A stretch of DNA of 64,000 nucleotides from Sphingomonas pruni NBRC 15498 (GCF_001598455.1 NZ_BCYZ01000010.1:31997-95996), one strand, 5' to 3'. Shown: positions 43,650 through 52,977, counted from the stretch's first letter. A program made the numbers and translations. Notes: a model not told the origin generated them from the sequence alone.

Positions 43650-45176
43650 ATGGCAGGCGCTCCAATCGCGGAGAGCCCCGCCGCGCCGATGCGGCCGGTG
43701 CGCTGGTACAATTTGCTCTTCTACGGGTCGAACGACATCCTGGGCGCGGGCTCGATGGCCGTCATCAGCACCTGGATCCTGATCTTCTACACCAGCTTCT
43801 GCGGCCTGTCGGCGGCGGAGGCGACGATCATTTTCGGCGTGGCGCGGGTGCTCGACGCATTTACCAGCCCGCTGATCGGCCATCTGTCGGATAATCTCGG
43901 CCGCACCTGGCTGGGCAGGACATTCGGCAGGCGGCGGTTCTTCATCCTCGCCGCCATTCCGCTCCTGCCGTCGTTCGCGATCATGTGGGTCGCGGGGCAG
44001 GGCTTCTGGTATTACCTCGTCACCTATGTGTTGTTCGAGATGGTCTATGCGATGGAGATCATCCCTTACGAGACTCTCGCCAGCGAGATGGCGACCGATT
44101 ATCGCATCAAGGCCAAGTTCGCCGGCGCGCGCATCCTGTTGGGGCAATGTTCCGCGATCGCCGCCGCGTTTCTCCCCGGCCAGCTGATCGGTTATCTCGG
44201 CCCCGGCTCGCCGCAAACCTTTCTGTACATGGGCATCATCTTCTCAGTGCTGTTCATGGCAGCTGCGGCGCTGCTCTACGCCTTCAGCTGGGAGCGCCAG
44301 CGGCCGCCCGGGATCGAGGAAGCGGAAGCGGCGGCGCGGCCGTCGCTGGGTGCTGCGTTTACCGCGCTTTATCGCAACCTGTTCTCGACGCTGCGCATCA
44401 GGGCATTCCGGTTGCATCTCGGCATGTATCTCGGCGGCTATATCAGCCAGGACATCTACAACGCGGCCTTCACCTATTTCGTGATCTTCGCTTTGGCCGG
44501 GTCGACCACGATCGTCGCCAACCTGGTCGGCGTGACCTATGTCGTCCAGCTGATCGCGGTGGTGCTGGCGATCAACTTCGCGCTGCGCATGTCGCCGTCG
44601 GCCGCCTACCGGCTTGCCGCAGCCAGCTTCGCGATCGGCGTCGTCATCTTTCTGGCCATGTATTGGGCCGGATATACCGCGACCTCGGCGCTGTTCTGGT
44701 TGCCGGTGGTGTTCGTCGGCCTGGGCCGGGGGGCGCTCAATTATATTCCCTGGGCGACGTACAATTACATGGCCGATGTCGATGAAATCGTGACGGGCCG
44801 ACGCCGCGAGGGCGCGTTCGCGGGCGTCATGACGTTCGTGCGAAAAATGAGCCAGGCGCTGGCCGTGATCCTGGTCGGCCAAGTGATGGAGGCGTCGGGT
44901 TTCGTACCCAAGGCCGCGACGCAGAGTCCGCAGACAATCGTCGCGATCGCCGCGGTCCTGGGCATAGGGACACTCGTCGTGCTGGCATTCGGCGTGTTGG
45001 TCGCCGCGCGTTTTCGCCTGGATCCGCATACCCATGCCATCCTGCTCGAAGAGATCGAACATTTCCGCGGTGGCGCGCGCAGTCCGACTGATGCGCTTCA
45101 TGCGAAGGTGGTGGAGGATCTGTCGGGTTGGTCCTATGATCGGCTGTGGGGCAACAATCGGGTGGCGGGGCCATAG
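43650..45176 (+). CDS. MFS sugar transporter (GPH/MelB-like)
   Basis: 508 residues with about twelve membrane helices. The N-terminal YGSNDILGAGSMAVISTWILIFYTSFCGLSA and the loop LIGHLSDNLGRTWLGRTFGRRRFFIL resemble the glycoside-pentoside-hexuronide family. EIIPYETLASEMATDYRIKAKFAG is the other typical cytoplasmic motif. It probably carries rhamnogalacturonan disaccharide or galacturonide across the inner membrane to GH105; the substrate is inferred from place. Confidence 0.88.
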   Translation: MAGAPIAESPAAPMRPVRWYNLLFYGSNDILGAGSMAVISTWILIFYTSFCGLSAAEATIIFGVARVLDAFTSPLIGHLSDNLGRTWLGRTFGRRRFFILAAIPLLPSFAIMWVAGQGFWYYLVTYVLFEMVYAMEIIPYETLASEMATDYRIKAKFAGARILLGQCSAIAAAFLPGQLIGYLGPGSPQTFLYMGIIFSVLFMAAAALLYAFSWERQRPPGIEEAEAAARPSLGAAFTALYRNLFSTLRIRAFRLHLGMYLGGYISQDIYNAAFTYFVIFALAGSTTIVANLVGVTYVVQLIAVVLAINFALRMSPSAAYRLAAASFAIGVVIFLAMYWAGYTATSALFWLPVVFVGLGRGALNYIPWATYNYMADVDEIVTGRRREGAFAGVMTFVRKMSQALAVILVGQVMEASGFVPKAATQSPQTIVAIAAVLGIGTLVVLAFGVLVAARFRLDPHTHAILLEEIEHFRGGARSPTDALHAKVVEDLSGWSYDRLWGNNRVAGP

Positions 45177-45335
45177 TCAAAACGCGCGTCTCCGCGGCAA
45201 ATGCGCTCCACGCGACCGGTCGTTACCATCTCGTTTCCGTAGCTCACGAGGTTTCTTATTTCCAAGTTGCCGTCACCCAGGGTGCTGATCTCGGACCAGG
45301 CGATCAATGCCGCGCGCGGTATAAGGTCTATCAGC

Positions 45336-46049
45336 ATGCCGTCGACGACGCGGATCGCCCGCGCCATCGCGATGGACATAATCGGCGGCACCCTGAAACC
45401 GGGCGACAGGATTTCGGGTGAAGAGGAATCGCTCGAGCGTTTCGGCGTGTCCCGCACGGTGTTGCGCGAAGCGATCAAGATCCTCGACGCCAAGGGTTTC
45501 GTCACCGCGAAACCCAAGGTCGGCACGCGGGTTCGCGACCGCCAGAGCTGGAATTTCCTGGACCCCGACGTCCTGGCGTGGCGCATTGCTGTCGGGCTCG
45601 ACCCCGATCTGCTGCAGACGCTTCGCGAGGCCCGCCTTGCCGTGGAGCCGTTCGCGGCCCGTTTGAGCGCGCAACGGGCATCGATGAGCGATCTCGCCGA
45701 GATGGAGGCGAGCGTGCGGTTGATGGACGAAGCGATCGGCGACCGGCAGCTGTTTGCCGAAGCAGACCTCAAATTTCATCGAGCAGTGACAGCGAGCACC
45801 GGCAATTTCATCCTGGGGTCCTTCTCCGCCATCGTCGAGACCGCCCTGGTGTGCGCGACCTTGCTTCTTCCGCTCGAAGACGAGCAGTTGCGCAGCGAAG
45901 CGGTACGCAGGCATGCCGAATTGTTCGATGCGATCGTGGACCATGACGGCGATCGTGCCTTTAAGCTGATGACCGACATGATCGCCTTTGGCGGGGAGGT
46001 GGGTGAAATGTCGTCAAAGCCCAATCGCCGGCGGCCCGGACAGTCCTGA
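45336..46049 (+). CDS. GntR family regulator, FadR subfamily
   Basis: About 237 residues. The winged helix (ARAIAMDIIGGTLKPGDRISGEEESLERFGVSRTVLREAIKILDAKGFVTAKPKVGTRV) is followed by the all-helical FadR-C ligand domain (REARLAVEPFAARLSA, DLKFHRAVTASTGNF, RRHAELFDAIVDHDGDRAF). The metal-binding Asp/His residues are in place. UxuR-like members sense hexuronates. ATG 45336 has AAGG nine bases before it; the frame is open from TTG 45267, so a longer form is possible. It probably controls the RG-I genes, perhaps through TGGTATACCA at 38961. Confidence 0.87.
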   Translation: MPSTTRIARAIAMDIIGGTLKPGDRISGEEESLERFGVSRTVLREAIKILDAKGFVTAKPKVGTRVRDRQSWNFLDPDVLAWRIAVGLDPDLLQTLREARLAVEPFAARLSAQRASMSDLAEMEASVRLMDEAIGDRQLFAEADLKFHRAVTASTGNFILGSFSAIVETALVCATLLLPLEDEQLRSEAVRRHAELFDAIVDHDGDRAFKLMTDMIAFGGEVGEMSSKPNRRRPGQS

Positions 46050-46203
46050 CACTCGACTTCGACACCGCTGAAACGGCTGTCACAGGCAATTCGCTGGCCC
46101 GCGCATGATCGCTCTTGCGCTACATTATGTCTGAGTTAAAAAGGGGCGAACCGGCAGGAAAAATCCCGGATGATCAGGACCCCCGGTTCCAAGGGAGATG
46201 GAA

Positions 46204-47754
46204 ATGCGTCTGCTGCTCGCCGCCTTGGCTATGTGCGTTGCCGTACCTTCGAGTTCGTTTGCGATGGGCGACGAGGAGCCTGACGCTGTGGTCGTTCATG
46301 GCGACCGGCCTGCTCCGAAGTTCGATCGGCACATTTTTGGCCAGTTTGCCGAGCATCTTGGCCATGGCATCTACAACGGAATCTGGGTCGGGCCGCGCAG
46401 CAAGATCCCCAATATCAAGGGCTATCGCAAGGATGTGCTCGAGGCGCTCAAGGCGATACGGGTGCCCGAGATCCGCTGGCCCGGGGGTTGTTTCGCCGAC
46501 GAATATCACTGGCGCGACGCGATCGGCCCGCAGGCAAATCGCAAGGTCTCGATCAACACGCATTGGGGCGGGGTCACTGAGGACAATGCGTTCGGCACGC
46601 ACGAATTCATGGATTTCTCCGAGCTCGTCGGGGCGGACGCCTATGTATCGGGCAATGTCGGCTCGGCGGCCCCGGTGGAGTTGGCCGAGTGGGTCCAATA
46701 TATGACCTCGCCGGTCGGATCGACGCTGGCCAACGAACGTGCCGCGAATGGACGGAAACAGCCCTGGCGGCTTCCGATGATCGGGCTCGGCAACGAGTTG
46801 TGGGGATGCGGCGGGAGCATGCGCGCGGAATATGCCGCGGACTTGACGCGGCGCTACGGCACCTTCGTGAAGATGCCGGCGGGCCAGCACGTCATGAAGA
46901 TCGCCAGCGGCGCGAATTCGGGCGATACCGATTGGACCGACACGATGATGCGCATCGCCGGCAAGAACATCGACGGCATTGGCGTGCATTATTACACGGT
47001 ACCAAACAGCTGGGAGCATAAGGGAGCGGCAACCGGTTTCGACGAGGACCAATGGGCCCGCACGCTTGCCGCAACCGTCCGGATGGACAAAATCATCGCC
47101 GAACATGCGGCGATCATGGACAAATATGATCCAAGCAAGCGAGTAGCGTTGCTGGTCGACGAATGGGGGACCTGGTACGATGTCGAGCCGGGCACCAATC
47201 CCGGATTCCTGTATCAACAAAACAGCCTCAGGGATGCGCTCGTCGCCAGCTTGAACTTCGACATCTTCGCGCGGCACACGGATCGCCTGCGCGGAGCGAA
47301 CATCGCCCAGATGGTCAATGTGCTCCAGTCTTTGCTCCTCACCCAGGGCGACAAGATGGTGAAGACCCCAACTTATTGGGTGTTCGACATGTACAAGGAC
47401 TATCAGGACGCGACGGTGTTGCCGGTCGACGTCGATGCGCGGACGTACAGCAAGAACGGGTCTTCGCTGAAGACCATCAGCAGCAGCGCCGTTCGCGATG
47501 CGGCCGGGGTCGTGCATGTGGGTCTGACCAATGTCGATCCGAACCGTGCCGAAACGGTCCGCGTCAAGCTCGACGGTCTCAACGTCGCGAGAGCGTCCGG
47601 TCGCATCCTGACCGCTGCCGCGATGGATGCGCACAACACCTTCGGCGCTCCCGACACGGTCAGGCCGACACCTTTTGTCGGCGCCACGATCAATGGACAG
47701 ACGCTGAGCGTTTCGCTGCCGCCCAAATCGATCGTGATGCTGGATTTGCGTTGA
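46204..47754 (+). CDS. Alpha-L-arabinofuranosidase, GH51
   Basis: 516 residues with a signal peptide (MRLLLAALAMCVAVPSSSFA). The acid/base lies in MIGLGNELWGCGG (Glu198) and the nucleophile in ALLVDEWGTWYD (Glu320). IFGQFAEHLGHGIYNGIWVG and RWPGGCFADEYHWRDAIGP are strong GH51 marks. It removes arabinofuranose from arabinan or arabinogalactan side chains. Many bacterial GH51 enzymes are cytoplasmic; this one appears exported. ATG 46204 suits AAGGGAG better than ATG 46198. Confidence 0.94.
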   Translation: MRLLLAALAMCVAVPSSSFAMGDEEPDAVVVHGDRPAPKFDRHIFGQFAEHLGHGIYNGIWVGPRSKIPNIKGYRKDVLEALKAIRVPEIRWPGGCFADEYHWRDAIGPQANRKVSINTHWGGVTEDNAFGTHEFMDFSELVGADAYVSGNVGSAAPVELAEWVQYMTSPVGSTLANERAANGRKQPWRLPMIGLGNELWGCGGSMRAEYAADLTRRYGTFVKMPAGQHVMKIASGANSGDTDWTDTMMRIAGKNIDGIGVHYYTVPNSWEHKGAATGFDEDQWARTLAATVRMDKIIAEHAAIMDKYDPSKRVALLVDEWGTWYDVEPGTNPGFLYQQNSLRDALVASLNFDIFARHTDRLRGANIAQMVNVLQSLLLTQGDKMVKTPTYWVFDMYKDYQDATVLPVDVDARTYSKNGSSLKTISSSAVRDAAGVVHVGLTNVDPNRAETVRVKLDGLNVARASGRILTAAAMDAHNTFGAPDTVRPTPFVGATINGQTLSVSLPPKSIVMLDLR

Positions 47755-48444
47755 GCCGGTTTAGGTCGACACAAAAGCCTTCCGGCGCAAGTCGATCGGT
47801 CGCCGCCCACCTATCCTCCGAACGAGCGCCGATTGCCAGCGTTCTGGGCGTGCCGAGGTAGATCGATCCCGCCTGGCTGCGAGCTATGACTTCGGCATCG
47901 AACATATTCGCGGCGCGAACAGCACGGTCCGGCCTTTGGCGACCAGGCTATAGTCGCGCTGGCCGCATTGCGTAGACTTTGCGCCGGAACCCGGCCGTCG
48001 AATGCGTCGCCCGGCATCCGAACCTTGCTCTCCGAACAGGAGCATGGAAACCGGTTTAGCCGGCTGCGCGCAACGCGATCACGACTGCGAGGGGGTAGAG
48101 AGGCCGGCGCGTCCGGTGAGCTCACTCCCGCGGCCGGAACGATGGCCGGACACCGCCCTCCGCACGCGAGACTGGGAGAAGAGGAAGGCACCGGCTCTGG
48201 GCGTCACGCTATTGCCACGACAACGCTCGGCAAGCGGACATGAGCAATGGCCGCGTCGGGGAAGAGAGTTGGATCGATACTTTGCGATCCGGTACCGCTC
48301 CACAGAGGCCGTGGCGGCCCCCAAACAGCAGCTCCGTCTAAGGCACCTATCGGGGATAACGCGTATATCCGACGCACCTGCACGACCGGTACATCATGGC
48401 CGATCCCAAGCCGCTCAGGCGACGCCTAAATGCAGGAGAAAGTC
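47755..48444. other. 690-bp intergenic region before the oxygen-limitation cluster
   Basis: No supported gene; open frames here lack family features and normal ribosome sites. It separates the pectin locus from the stress/microaerobic genes. Near its right end lies the TACGCG...TCCCC motif (48346-48365, minus orientation), 80 bp before the first universal stress gene. I see no clear terminator after GH51. Confidence 0.55.
48346..48365 (-). promoter_or_regulatory. Candidate FixJ-type site 1
   Basis: On the minus strand it reads TACGCG-TTA-TCCCC-GATAGG. It shares the CCCCGATAGG end with site 2 (51312). It sits 80 bp upstream of the first universal stress gene. It belongs to a set of similar motifs in this cluster. 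Confidence 0.5.
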
Positions 48445-49227
48445 ATGCGTGACGTGCTGGTGCCGATCCATGACGATGTCGGACAGCAATCCCGCCTGCA
48501 GGCGGCGTTCGATCTCGTTCGGGCAAGCCAGGGAAGGCTTCTGTGTCTCGATCTGGCCGGGCTGGATGCCAAAGGGGCAGGGGCGGCGGCCGGCAACTCG
48601 CTGGTGATGGAAGCCGAGGTCGCGCCGCTTACCACGGTGCGCGATCAGGTTGCAGCAAGTGGTCTATCGGTTCAGTGGCTCCAAAGCCGCGAAGAGATGC
48701 TGCCCGCGATAGCCACCTTCGCGGCGCAGGCCGATCTGATCGTGATGAGCGCGCCGCGCGCGGATCTCTTTCCTCCCACCTATGCCGCCATCAGCGAGCT
48801 ATTGGTCAGCGCCAACGCGCCGATCATAGCGGTACCGCCGGAATCGCCCGGCATATCTCTGAATGGCGAGGTGCTGATCTGCTGGGACGGATCGCGCGAG
48901 GCGCATCATGCTTTGGTGGCGGCAATTCCTCTCTTGCGGCGCGCATCGGCCGTCACGATCGTCGAGATCGACGATGGCTCGCTCAAGCTTCCCGCCAGCC
49001 AGGCGCAAACCCTGCTCGCGCAGCGCAACATCGTGGCACATGTCCGCTCGGACCTGGCGTTCGGCGAGAAGGCCGGTTTCGTGCTGCTCGAGCAGATCGA
49101 TCTGCTCAAGGCCAATTATGTGGTGATGGGCGGGTTCGGGCATTCACGCCTGGTCGAGAACATCTTCGGCGGCGTGACCGCGCGGCTTCTGCACGAGAGC
49201 TCCGTGCCGCTCTTCCTCAAACATTGA
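48445..49227 (+). CDS. Universal stress protein, tandem UspA-type
   Basis: About 260 residues, twice a single Usp domain. The first half begins RDVLVPIHDDVGQQSRL and is degenerate; the second half begins EVLICWDGSREAHHALVAAIPLL and ends YVVMGGFGHSRLVENIFGGVTARLL, the G-x2-G-x9-G(S/T)-like nucleotide segment. Such proteins help survival under oxygen or energy stress. ATG 48445 has AGGAG before it. It leads a set with a quinone reductase and an NRAMP-related transporter. Confidence 0.88.
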   Translation: MRDVLVPIHDDVGQQSRLQAAFDLVRASQGRLLCLDLAGLDAKGAGAAAGNSLVMEAEVAPLTTVRDQVAASGLSVQWLQSREEMLPAIATFAAQADLIVMSAPRADLFPPTYAAISELLVSANAPIIAVPPESPGISLNGEVLICWDGSREAHHALVAAIPLLRRASAVTIVEIDDGSLKLPASQAQTLLAQRNIVAHVRSDLAFGEKAGFVLLEQIDLLKANYVVMGGFGHSRLVENIFGGVTARLLHESSVPLFLKH

Positions 49228-49242
49228 CGTCGGGAAAAGACC

Positions 49243-49911
49243 ATGGCGATCGATCCTATCCGACACCTGGTGGTACTCGCCCATCCGCGTCGCGGTAGCT
49301 TCAACCACCAGATCGCGCAGGCCTATTGCGACGCGGTCGAGGCGTGCGGCCAACGGGCGTTCCTGCGCGACCTTTACCTGAACCGCTTCGACCCGGTGCT
49401 CGAATATCTCGGCGAAGCTCCCGAGCTGGAGGTCGTCTATGACCTCACCGAAATCCGGCATTGCGATGTCGTGGTGTTCGTCTACCCGATTTGGTTCGGG
49501 GGCCCGCCGGCTATGATCAAGGGCTATGTCGATCGTGTTCTCGGCGCCGGATTCAAACCGAGCCACGACCACGCCCAGGCCCATAATCCCTTTCTCAAGG
49601 GGCGGCACATGATCAGCTTCTCGACCTCGGCATCGACCGAGGCCTGGCTTGGCGAGCAAGGTCAGCTGACGGCGCTGCGCGAGAGCTTCGACCGCTATCT
49701 CGGCACGATCTTCCAGCTCGCTGCGACCGAGCACGTCCATATCGATGCGGTGGTCGAAGGGCTGAGCGAGCAATATGCCGCCGAGCAGCTCGAACGCGTC
49801 CGCCAAGCAGCGCGGAACACTTGCGCGACCGTGCTCGGCGCGGCACACCGTGCCGAGATGGCGAAGCTTACCGACGAGGAGACGCGGCCGGATGCCGCTC
49901 GCAAAGATTGA
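49243..49911 (+). CDS. NAD(P)H dehydrogenase (quinone), flavodoxin-like fold
   Basis: 222 residues. The flavin phosphate region is VVLAHPRRGSFNHQIAQAY, and the FVYPIWFGGPPAMIKGYVDRVLGAGF block is typical of NQO/KefF-like enzymes. It reduces quinones by two electrons using FAD or FMN. The gap to the preceding stress gene is 15 bp. Its C-terminal charged tail is a little longer than in KefF. The place suggests redox balance during oxygen limitation. Confidence 0.87.
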   Translation: MAIDPIRHLVVLAHPRRGSFNHQIAQAYCDAVEACGQRAFLRDLYLNRFDPVLEYLGEAPELEVVYDLTEIRHCDVVVFVYPIWFGGPPAMIKGYVDRVLGAGFKPSHDHAQAHNPFLKGRHMISFSTSASTEAWLGEQGQLTALRESFDRYLGTIFQLAATEHVHIDAVVEGLSEQYAAEQLERVRQAARNTCATVLGAAHRAEMAKLTDEETRPDAARKD

Positions 49912-49959
49912 ACGCCGTCATCGTCTCCCGGGCGGGACGGCGCGCTGCCCGCGTAGCCA

Positions 49960-51276
49960 GTGACGGAACCGTCGCCGCAGCCGGCTGTGCCGGCATCGCC
50001 ATCGATCGATAATCGAGCAAAGTCGCTCGATCGACTGAAACGGCATCCGCTTGCCAGGGTCGGGCCGGGGTTGATCACGGGGGTCGCGGACGACGATCCC
50101 AGCGGGATCGCTACCTATTCGCAGGCCGGCGCGGCCTATGGCCTGGGCATGCTGTGGACGATGCCGGTGGCCTACCCGCTGATGTCCGCGATCCAAATCC
50201 TTGCCGCCCGCCTAGGACGCGTGACCGGCAAGGGGCTGGCCGCGAATATGCGGCTTGCCTTCCCCGGCTGGGTCGTCACGACGCTGGTGATCCTGTTGCT
50301 CGTCGCCAACACGCTCAACATCGCGGCCGACATCGCCGCGATGGGGGAAACCGCCGAACTGGTCGGCGGCGTCAGCCGTCACGTGATGATCGCGCTGTTC
50401 GTTGCGGTGACGCTGCTTCTCCAGATCTTCGTGCCCTATCATCGCTACGTGTTCTTCCTGAAGTGGCTGACGCTGTCGCTGCTGGCCTACGCGGCGGTGC
50501 TGTTTGCGGTGCATGTGCCGTGGGGAGAGACACTGCGGCAGACGGTCCTTCCGCACTTTCGCCTCGACGGCGCGGCAGCGACCATGATCGTGGCGATATT
50601 CGGTACCACCATCAGCCCCTATCTCCTGTTCTGGCAAGCGTCCGAGGAGATCGAGGACATGCGTGGGGCGCCGTCGCTGCGGGATGATCCGAGCGCCGCG
50701 AGCGCGGAGCTGAGCCGGATCGGCTGGGATACGTGGAGCGGCATGCTCTATTCCAATCTCGCTTCCTACTTCATCATTCTCGCCACCGGCGTGACGCTTC
50801 ATGCCGCGGGAATCACCCAGATCGATACCGCCGCCGAGGCCGCCGCGGCGCTGCGCCCGCTCGCCGGTGCCGAAGCGTCGATCATCTTTGCCGCCGGAAT
50901 CCTCGGCGTCGGCTTTATCGGCGTGCCGGTATTGGCGGGTTCGGCCGGCTATGCCTTATGCGAGGCGATGGGGTGGGAGTGGGGGCTCGACCGCAAGGCG
51001 ACCGATGCGCGCGCCTTTTACGCGATCATCGCGATCAGCGTTCTGCTCGCGCTGGTGCTGCAATTCCTACCGATCAGCCCGATGCGCGCGTTGTTCTGGA
51101 GCGCCGTCATCAACGGCGTCGTCGCGATACCGCTGATCGTCGTGCTGATGATCCTCGCCTCGAGATCCACCGTCATGGGCGCCTTCACCGCATCTCGACC
51201 CTTGATCTGGTTGGCCGGGGTCGCGGCCGGATTGATGGGCGTCGCGGCGGTCGTGATGGTCGCGGGCTTTTTCTAA
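49960..51276 (+). CDS. NRAMP-related divalent-cation transporter
   Basis: 438 residues with about eleven membrane helices. The helix-1 motif is GVADDDPSGIATYSQAG (Asp46-Pro-Ser-Gly) where classical NRAMP has DPGN. Helix 6 reads GTTISPYLLFWQASEE, so the usual metal-selecting Met-Pro-His is replaced by Ser-Pro-Tyr. These changes are like those of NRAMP-related Mg2+/Mn2+ transporters and argue against a classical iron/manganese carrier. It starts at GTG and follows the quinone reductase by 48 bp. Confidence 0.85.
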   Translation: MTEPSPQPAVPASPSIDNRAKSLDRLKRHPLARVGPGLITGVADDDPSGIATYSQAGAAYGLGMLWTMPVAYPLMSAIQILAARLGRVTGKGLAANMRLAFPGWVVTTLVILLLVANTLNIAADIAAMGETAELVGGVSRHVMIALFVAVTLLLQIFVPYHRYVFFLKWLTLSLLAYAAVLFAVHVPWGETLRQTVLPHFRLDGAAATMIVAIFGTTISPYLLFWQASEEIEDMRGAPSLRDDPSAASAELSRIGWDTWSGMLYSNLASYFIILATGVTLHAAGITQIDTAAEAAAALRPLAGAEASIIFAAGILGVGFIGVPVLAGSAGYALCEAMGWEWGLDRKATDARAFYAIIAISVLLALVLQFLPISPMRALFWSAVINGVVAIPLIVVLMILASRSTVMGAFTASRPLIWLAGVAAGLMGVAAVVMVAGFF

Positions 51277-51311
51277 ATACTGCTCGCTGCCGGCGAGGCC
51301 GCCGCGGGGAC

Positions 51312-51331
51312 CTACGTATGATCCCCGATAG
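51312..51331 (+). promoter_or_regulatory. Candidate FixJ-type site 2
   Basis: TACGTA-TGA-TCCCC-GATAGG, the clearest member of the set. It lies 54 bp upstream of the small Trp-rich gene and so of the hemN unit. Confidence 0.55.
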
Positions 51332-51385
51332 GCCGGGCTGGGAGGCGCGTCCTATCCCGCCATCGCTCGACGAGGGAGAAAACCG

Positions 51386-51610
51386 ATGGAGCGAGACGCA
51401 CCGCAAGCGGCGCCAAGCGATATCGTAGAAGACTATTGGCTCTCCGGCCACGCCTTTTGGCTGCGCCCTCTGGAATGGTGGGTCGCGTGGTGGAACGCCT
51501 GGAGTCTCCCGATCGTGCCGCATCCCCACGCGCACCTGTCAATGACCGGCCGTCCTCTCACCGTGCCGGAACCGATCGCGAGCGCCCAGGAACAGGATCT
51601 GTTCGCGTGA
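51386..51610 (+). CDS. Small tryptophan-rich protein of unknown function
   Basis: 74 residues. The central part, YWLSGHAFWLRPLEWWVAWW, then NAWSLPIVPHPHAH, has seven tryptophans and three histidines in about 35 residues and would suit an interfacial or membrane-surface helix. GAGGGAGAAAACCG precedes the ATG. It lies between a TACGTA-type site and hemN (19 bp gap), so it is probably made with HemN when oxygen is low. I do not recognise a family; a heme, lipid or membrane role is possible but unproven. Confidence 0.65.
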   Translation: MERDAPQAAPSDIVEDYWLSGHAFWLRPLEWWVAWWNAWSLPIVPHPHAHLSMTGRPLTVPEPIASAQEQDLFA

Positions 51611-51629
51611 CGACGCTCACAAGGAAGTT

Positions 51630-52976
51630 ATGATGGCCGTCTTTCACGCCGATCTCGCCGCCCGCTCGGTGCCGCGATACACGAGCTATCCCACCGCCGC
51701 CGAATTCACCGAAACGGTGGGCGCCGTCGAGCATCGCACAGCTCTGGATGCGCTCCGGCCGAGCGACCGGATCTCGCTCTATCTGCACATTCCCTATTGT
51801 CATGAAATCTGCTGGTATTGCGGCTGTAATACCGGACCGGTCGGTCGCGCATCGCGCCTGGACGTCTATGTCGACGCGCTGGTCGCGGAAATCGACATGA
51901 TTGCGGATCGCGCCAAGGGCAGCGTCAGCCACGTCCATTTCGGTGGCGGCAGCCCCAATGCCTTGTCGCCCGAGCAGTTCGAGCGCGTCGCCACCGCGGT
52001 TCGAAACGGCTTTCGAATCCTGCCGGACGCCGAATGGGCGGCTGAGCTCGATCCGCGGCATCTCGACGCCGATTTCTGCCGGATGCTCGCGGCAAACAAC
52101 GTGTCGCGGGTCAGCCTGGGCGCGCAGACGTTCGATCTGGGTATTCAGGCTAAGATAAACCGACTGCAGCCGTTTCGCATGGTTGCGCGCTGCGTCGAAG
52201 ATTTGCGGCGCGCTGGGATCGCGCACATCAACCTCGACCTGATGTACGGTCTGCCCGGGCAGACGCTCGACACGATCGCGCGCACGATCAGGCTGGCGCG
52301 CGATCTGGCACCCGATCGCGTCGCGATGTTCGGCTATGCCCATTTGCCGCGGATGCTGCCGCGCCAGCGCATGATCGCGGACAGCCAGCTACCCGACGCC
52401 GAAGCGCGTTTCTGGCAGAGCATCCTGGCGCGCGACCTGTGGTTGGAAGAAGGCTTTCGACCGATCGGTTTCGACCATTATGCGCGGCCCGACGACAAGC
52501 TCGCGCTCGCTGCGGCCAGCGGCACGTTGCGGCGCAATTTTCAGGGGTTCACCGACGATGACGCCGATGCGGTGATCGGACTCGGCGCATCCTCGATCAG
52601 CCTGTTTCCCGGGCTGATCACCCAGACCGAAAAACATGTCGGCCGATATCGGATGAAGGTCCAGAACGGTTGCCTCGGCACGGTCAGGGGAGTCCGGCGC
52701 TCGGCTGACGATCAACGGAGCGGCGCGGTGATCGAGCGTTTGTTGTGCGACGGTCGCGTCGATCTGGTCGAGCTTGGCTGGTCGTCCGCTGCCGCGGCGC
52801 AGGCAATGGCGGACGCCGCACCGGGCTTGGCCGCGATGCAGGAACGGGGGCTCATCCGCCGTCATGACACCGGGTTGATGATCTTGCCGGATGGCGAACC
52901 CTATGCGCGGCTCGCCGCGGTCGCGTTCGATACGTTCCGGACGGCAGCCGGCGACCGATTCAGCAAGGCGGTCTGA
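51630..52976 (+). CDS. hemN: Oxygen-independent coproporphyrinogen III oxidase (radical SAM)
   Basis: 448 residues. The radical SAM cluster is IPYCHEICWYCGCNT (Cys57, Cys61, Cys64, with a further Cys66 as in true HemN). SHVHFGGGSPNALSPEQF, VSLGAQTF and INLDLMYGLPGQTLD follow, then the C-terminal GFTDDDADAVIGLGASSIS. It makes protoporphyrinogen IX without oxygen. The Cys-x3-Cys-x2-Cys-x-Cys arrangement separates it from HemW. ATG 51630 or 51633 may be used after AAGGA. Confidence 0.95.
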   Translation: MMAVFHADLAARSVPRYTSYPTAAEFTETVGAVEHRTALDALRPSDRISLYLHIPYCHEICWYCGCNTGPVGRASRLDVYVDALVAEIDMIADRAKGSVSHVHFGGGSPNALSPEQFERVATAVRNGFRILPDAEWAAELDPRHLDADFCRMLAANNVSRVSLGAQTFDLGIQAKINRLQPFRMVARCVEDLRRAGIAHINLDLMYGLPGQTLDTIARTIRLARDLAPDRVAMFGYAHLPRMLPRQRMIADSQLPDAEARFWQSILARDLWLEEGFRPIGFDHYARPDDKLALAAASGTLRRNFQGFTDDDADAVIGLGASSISLFPGLITQTEKHVGRYRMKVQNGCLGTVRGVRRSADDQRSGAVIERLLCDGRVDLVELGWSSAAAAQAMADAAPGLAAMQERGLIRRHDTGLMILPDGEPYARLAAVAFDTFRTAAGDRFSKAV

Positions 52977-52977
52977 T

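Noticed and set aside
48002..48607. 201-residue plus-strand frame entering the first universal stress gene
   Set aside because: Second half is out-of-frame stress gene; first half is low-complexity intergenic sequence without a ribosome site.
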